Source: DASXIW01 sp036497785 (GTDB taxonomy: Bacteria > Pseudomonadota > Alphaproteobacteria > Acetobacterales > Acetobacteraceae). From it: 8,905 nucleotides of DNA. Each line of letters opens with the position of its first letter. Within the stretch, counting starts at the first letter, position 1. This document shows positions 7,455 through 8,905 of the stretch, piece by piece. Made by a program: the position numbers and the translations under genes. The notes beneath the pieces were generated by a model. The model worked only from the letters and a program-made list of their open reading frames with translations. It was not told the DNA's origin and ran no database searches. Where the stretch lies: the NCBI GenBank assembly GCA_036497785.1, contig DASXIW010000231.1, forward strand, positions 1 through 8,905, read 5' to 3'.

Positions 7455-7619
7455 GCGCAGTTCCCGATGCCGCAGACAATACGATCCCGCCCACCGTCTC
7501 GGGTGAGGAGGCTATTTTCCCATGTGGCATCGGGGCCATGCCGTGCCAAAGCTGATTGACAGATCGCTATAGCATGACGGGACGCGAATGCAGCGGGAAT
7601 GGGGCAGGGCAGCCGTGCC

Positions 7620-8591
7620 CTATTCTGCTGGCACTGTGCCAAATCGCACCCGGCTGCCGGGCGCCGAGAGATCGAGCAGCGGGCCGCCCGGCACGATCCG
7701 GCTGGGGTTCACCCAGGGATGGCTCATGTAGTAATGCCGCTTGATATGGCCGAAATCGACCGTCTCGGCGATGCCGGGCAGCTGGTACAGCGAGCGCGTG
7801 AAATCCCACAGGGCCGTGTAGTCGACAAGTCGCCGCAAATTGCACTTGAAGTGCCCGTGATAGACGGAATCGAAGCGGATCAGCGTGGTGAACAGGCGCC
7901 AATCCGCTTCCGTCAGCCGCTCGCCGCACAGCAATGGCTGGCGGGCCAGAAGCTGCTCCAGCCAGTCCAGCGTGTCGAATAGCGGGTGGACCGCCGCCTC
8001 GTAGGCCGCCTGGGTCCGGGCGAAACCCGCGCGATACACACCGTTGTTCAGCGTGGCATAGACACGCTCGTTCATCGCATCGATCTCGCCGCGCAAAGCA
8101 GCCGGGTAGTAATCGCCGGGTGCCGCGCCGAGCCCATCGAAGGTGTTGTTGAAGATGCGAATGATGTCCGCCGATTCATTGTTGACGATCCGGCCGGTCG
8201 CCAGATCCCACAGCACCGGCACGGTGACCCGGCCGGTGAAATGCGCATCCGCACGCCCATAGAGTTGCGACAGGAACCGCGCCCCCATCACCGGATCGGC
8301 CACCACGCGGTCGCCGGGCGCGAAGCTCCAGCCATCCTCGTCCATCAGCCAATGCACCACGGATAGCCCGATCATGTCCTCCAGTCCCTTGAGCACGCGG
8401 AAGATCAGGGTGCGATGCGCCCAGGGGCAGGCATAGGACACATACAGGTGGTAGCGCCCGGGTTCTGGCGGAAAGCGGCCACCCGGCGCGATCGCGTCGC
8501 GGAAACGGGTCGGCGGCCGCTCGAACGCGCCGCCCGGCGCCGTGTTGACCTGGTCCTCGCGCTCCCAGGCGCCGTCGATCATCTGACCCAT
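7620..8591 (-). CDS. yqjG: Glutathionyl-hydroquinone reductase (Xi-class glutathione transferase)
   Basis: This 323-residue cytosolic enzyme reduces glutathionyl-(hydro)quinones with GSH, releasing hydroquinone and GSSG; relatives include E. coli YqjG and PcpF. The start MGQMIDGAW matches the family N-terminus. The thioredoxin-fold domain follows, with catalytic Cys55 in YHLYVSYACPWAHRT (47-61), then GRVTVPVLWD and NNESADIIRIFN, the glutathione-binding region. The helical domain carries LNNGVYRAGFA, RLTEADWRLFTTLIRFD and FKCNLRR, and the tail contains IKRHYYMSHPWVNP. Length is normal. I chose ATG at 8591 over upstream in-frame starts (8657, 8642, 8612) because of family alignment and a well placed AAGGGA six bases before it. 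The gap to the downstream hydrolase is 165 bases, so co-transcription is uncertain. The role is likely detoxification of quinones from aromatic breakdown or redox stress. Confidence 0.95.
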   Translation of the reverse strand: MGQMIDGAWEREDQVNTAPGGAFERPPTRFRDAIAPGGRFPPEPGRYHLYVSYACPWAHRTLIFRVLKGLEDMIGLSVVHWLMDEDGWSFAPGDRVVADPVMGARFLSQLYGRADAHFTGRVTVPVLWDLATGRIVNNESADIIRIFNNTFDGLGAAPGDYYPAALRGEIDAMNERVYATLNNGVYRAGFARTQAAYEAAVHPLFDTLDWLEQLLARQPLLCGERLTEADWRLFTTLIRFDSVYHGHFKCNLRRLVDYTALWDFTRSLYQLPGIAETVDFGHIKRHYYMSHPWVNPSRIVPGGPLLDLSAPGSRVRFGTVPAE

Positions 8592-8597
8592 GCCCAA

Positions 8598-8603
8598 TCC
8601 CTT
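8598..8603 (-). promoter_or_regulatory. Ribosome binding site deciding the GS-hydroquinone reductase start
   Basis: AAGGGA on the minus strand, six bases before the ATG at 8591, is the best Shine-Dalgarno match in the window. It supports this start over the longer in-frame alternatives. Confidence 0.7.
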
Positions 8604-8729
8604 CGCGCCCATACCCGCCGGCCGTGGCACTATCCGCGCCATGCTGGTTGGCGGCAATGCAAACGGCCAGCGTCAGAAGGCGGATTGCGGGCAGGGGTTC
8701 CATCAGCGATCACCCAAGCCGAGTGTTGT

Positions 8730-8779
8730 TGTCGCTCCCCGTTTGAAAAGACACTTTTTCTCCCCGATAGAAATGTCAC
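8730..8779 (+). mobile_element. Candidate insertion-sequence terminus (tandem 25-bp subterminal repeats)
   Basis: Two directly adjacent 25-base units, 8730-8754 and 8755-8779, match at 18 of 25 positions and share the core CTCCCCG and the ending GNCAC. The first unit begins TGTCGCTCCCC. Several IS families, notably IS21 relatives, begin with TG and carry repeated transposase-binding sites just inside the end. The element would extend rightward out of the window. A third, degenerate match may start at 8780, with GAATGGACAT near its end. No transposase gene is visible, so this could be a remnant or chance. Confidence 0.35.
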
Positions 8780-8905
8780 CTGGCCTGGGAAGCAGAATGG
8801 ACATCGCTGAGCGGCCACACTGCGCGCAAACGGCATCACAGCCCACTGCTGGGCGGCCGATCGGGGGTCAAGGGCCAAGAGCCGGCTTGCCGGCGCGCGC
8901 AGCGC

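Larger units (their letters stand above)
8592..8905. other. Intergenic end region without a convincing gene
   Basis: Open frames exist on both strands (for example 8630-8878 minus, and a + frame from 8774 that stays open to the window edge), but none resembles a known protein and they run through repeats. The recognisable content is the reductase ribosome binding site and the 25-bp tandem repeats at 8730-8779. Confidence 0.5.

Noticed and set aside
7556..7573. TTGACA followed by a GCTATAGC palindrome in the reductase-hydrolase spacer
   Set aside because: The spacing between the hexamers is only six bases, far too short for a promoter, and no gene starts downstream on the + strand.
8176..8703. 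Minus-strand frame starting with a hydrophobic, signal-like N-terminus (MEPLPAIRLLTLAV)
   Set aside because: After some 40 residues it becomes a shadow of the reductase gene, and no ribosome binding site supports it.
8630..8878. Minus-strand 82-residue frame with a CPFC motif
   Set aside because: It runs through the tandem repeats and overlaps the reductase upstream region. A lone CxxC is not evidence of a protein, and no ribosome binding site is seen.

Overview
The window is high-GC bacterial DNA with codons strongly biased to G or C at the third position. The proteins are of proteobacterial type: MazG, a DUF938 methyltransferase, a MelA-like GH4 glycosidase and a glutathionyl-hydroquinone reductase. 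An alphaproteobacterium is the most likely source, possibly Acetobacteraceae or a sphingomonad. That placement is an impression from protein flavour and from the GC-rich palindromic intergenic elements, not a proof.

Layout. (1) Positions 3-1271 (+) hold the 3' part of a polytopic membrane protein of GT-C glycosyltransferase type, cut by the window edge. It converges on, and overlaps by 17 bases, (2) mazG (1255-2124, -), a house-cleaning nucleotide pyrophosphohydrolase. (3) Divergent from mazG is a DUF938 SAM-dependent methyltransferase (2187-2795, +). (4) From about 2800 to 4655 the sequence changes character. GC is lower, and the only recognisable gene is a 5'-truncated, frameshifted glycosyltransferase-39 (ArnT/PMT-type) remnant on the minus strand. 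This segment is bracketed by two inverted copies of a two-hairpin palindromic element, each placed just after the stop codon of the neighbouring intact gene. (5) Then come three minus-strand genes, listed in transcription order: glutathionyl-hydroquinone reductase (7620-8591), a lipase-like alpha/beta hydrolase (6555-7454) and a GH4 alpha-galactosidase-type enzyme (4658-6529). The last carries an unusual N-terminal extension of about 190 residues that looks like a beta-sandwich domain. (6) Positions 8592-8905 contain no convincing gene. They hold two 25-bp imperfect tandem repeats that resemble an insertion-sequence end running out of the window.

The genes do not form one obvious pathway. mazG and DUF938 are scattered housekeeping genes. 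The GH4 enzyme has no sugar transporter or regulator beside it, so its substrate cannot be inferred from context. I found no CRISPR array, tRNA, rRNA, defence system or clearly new multi-gene system. The most unusual items are the GH4 fusion, the bracketed glycosyltransferase remnant, and the candidate IS terminus.
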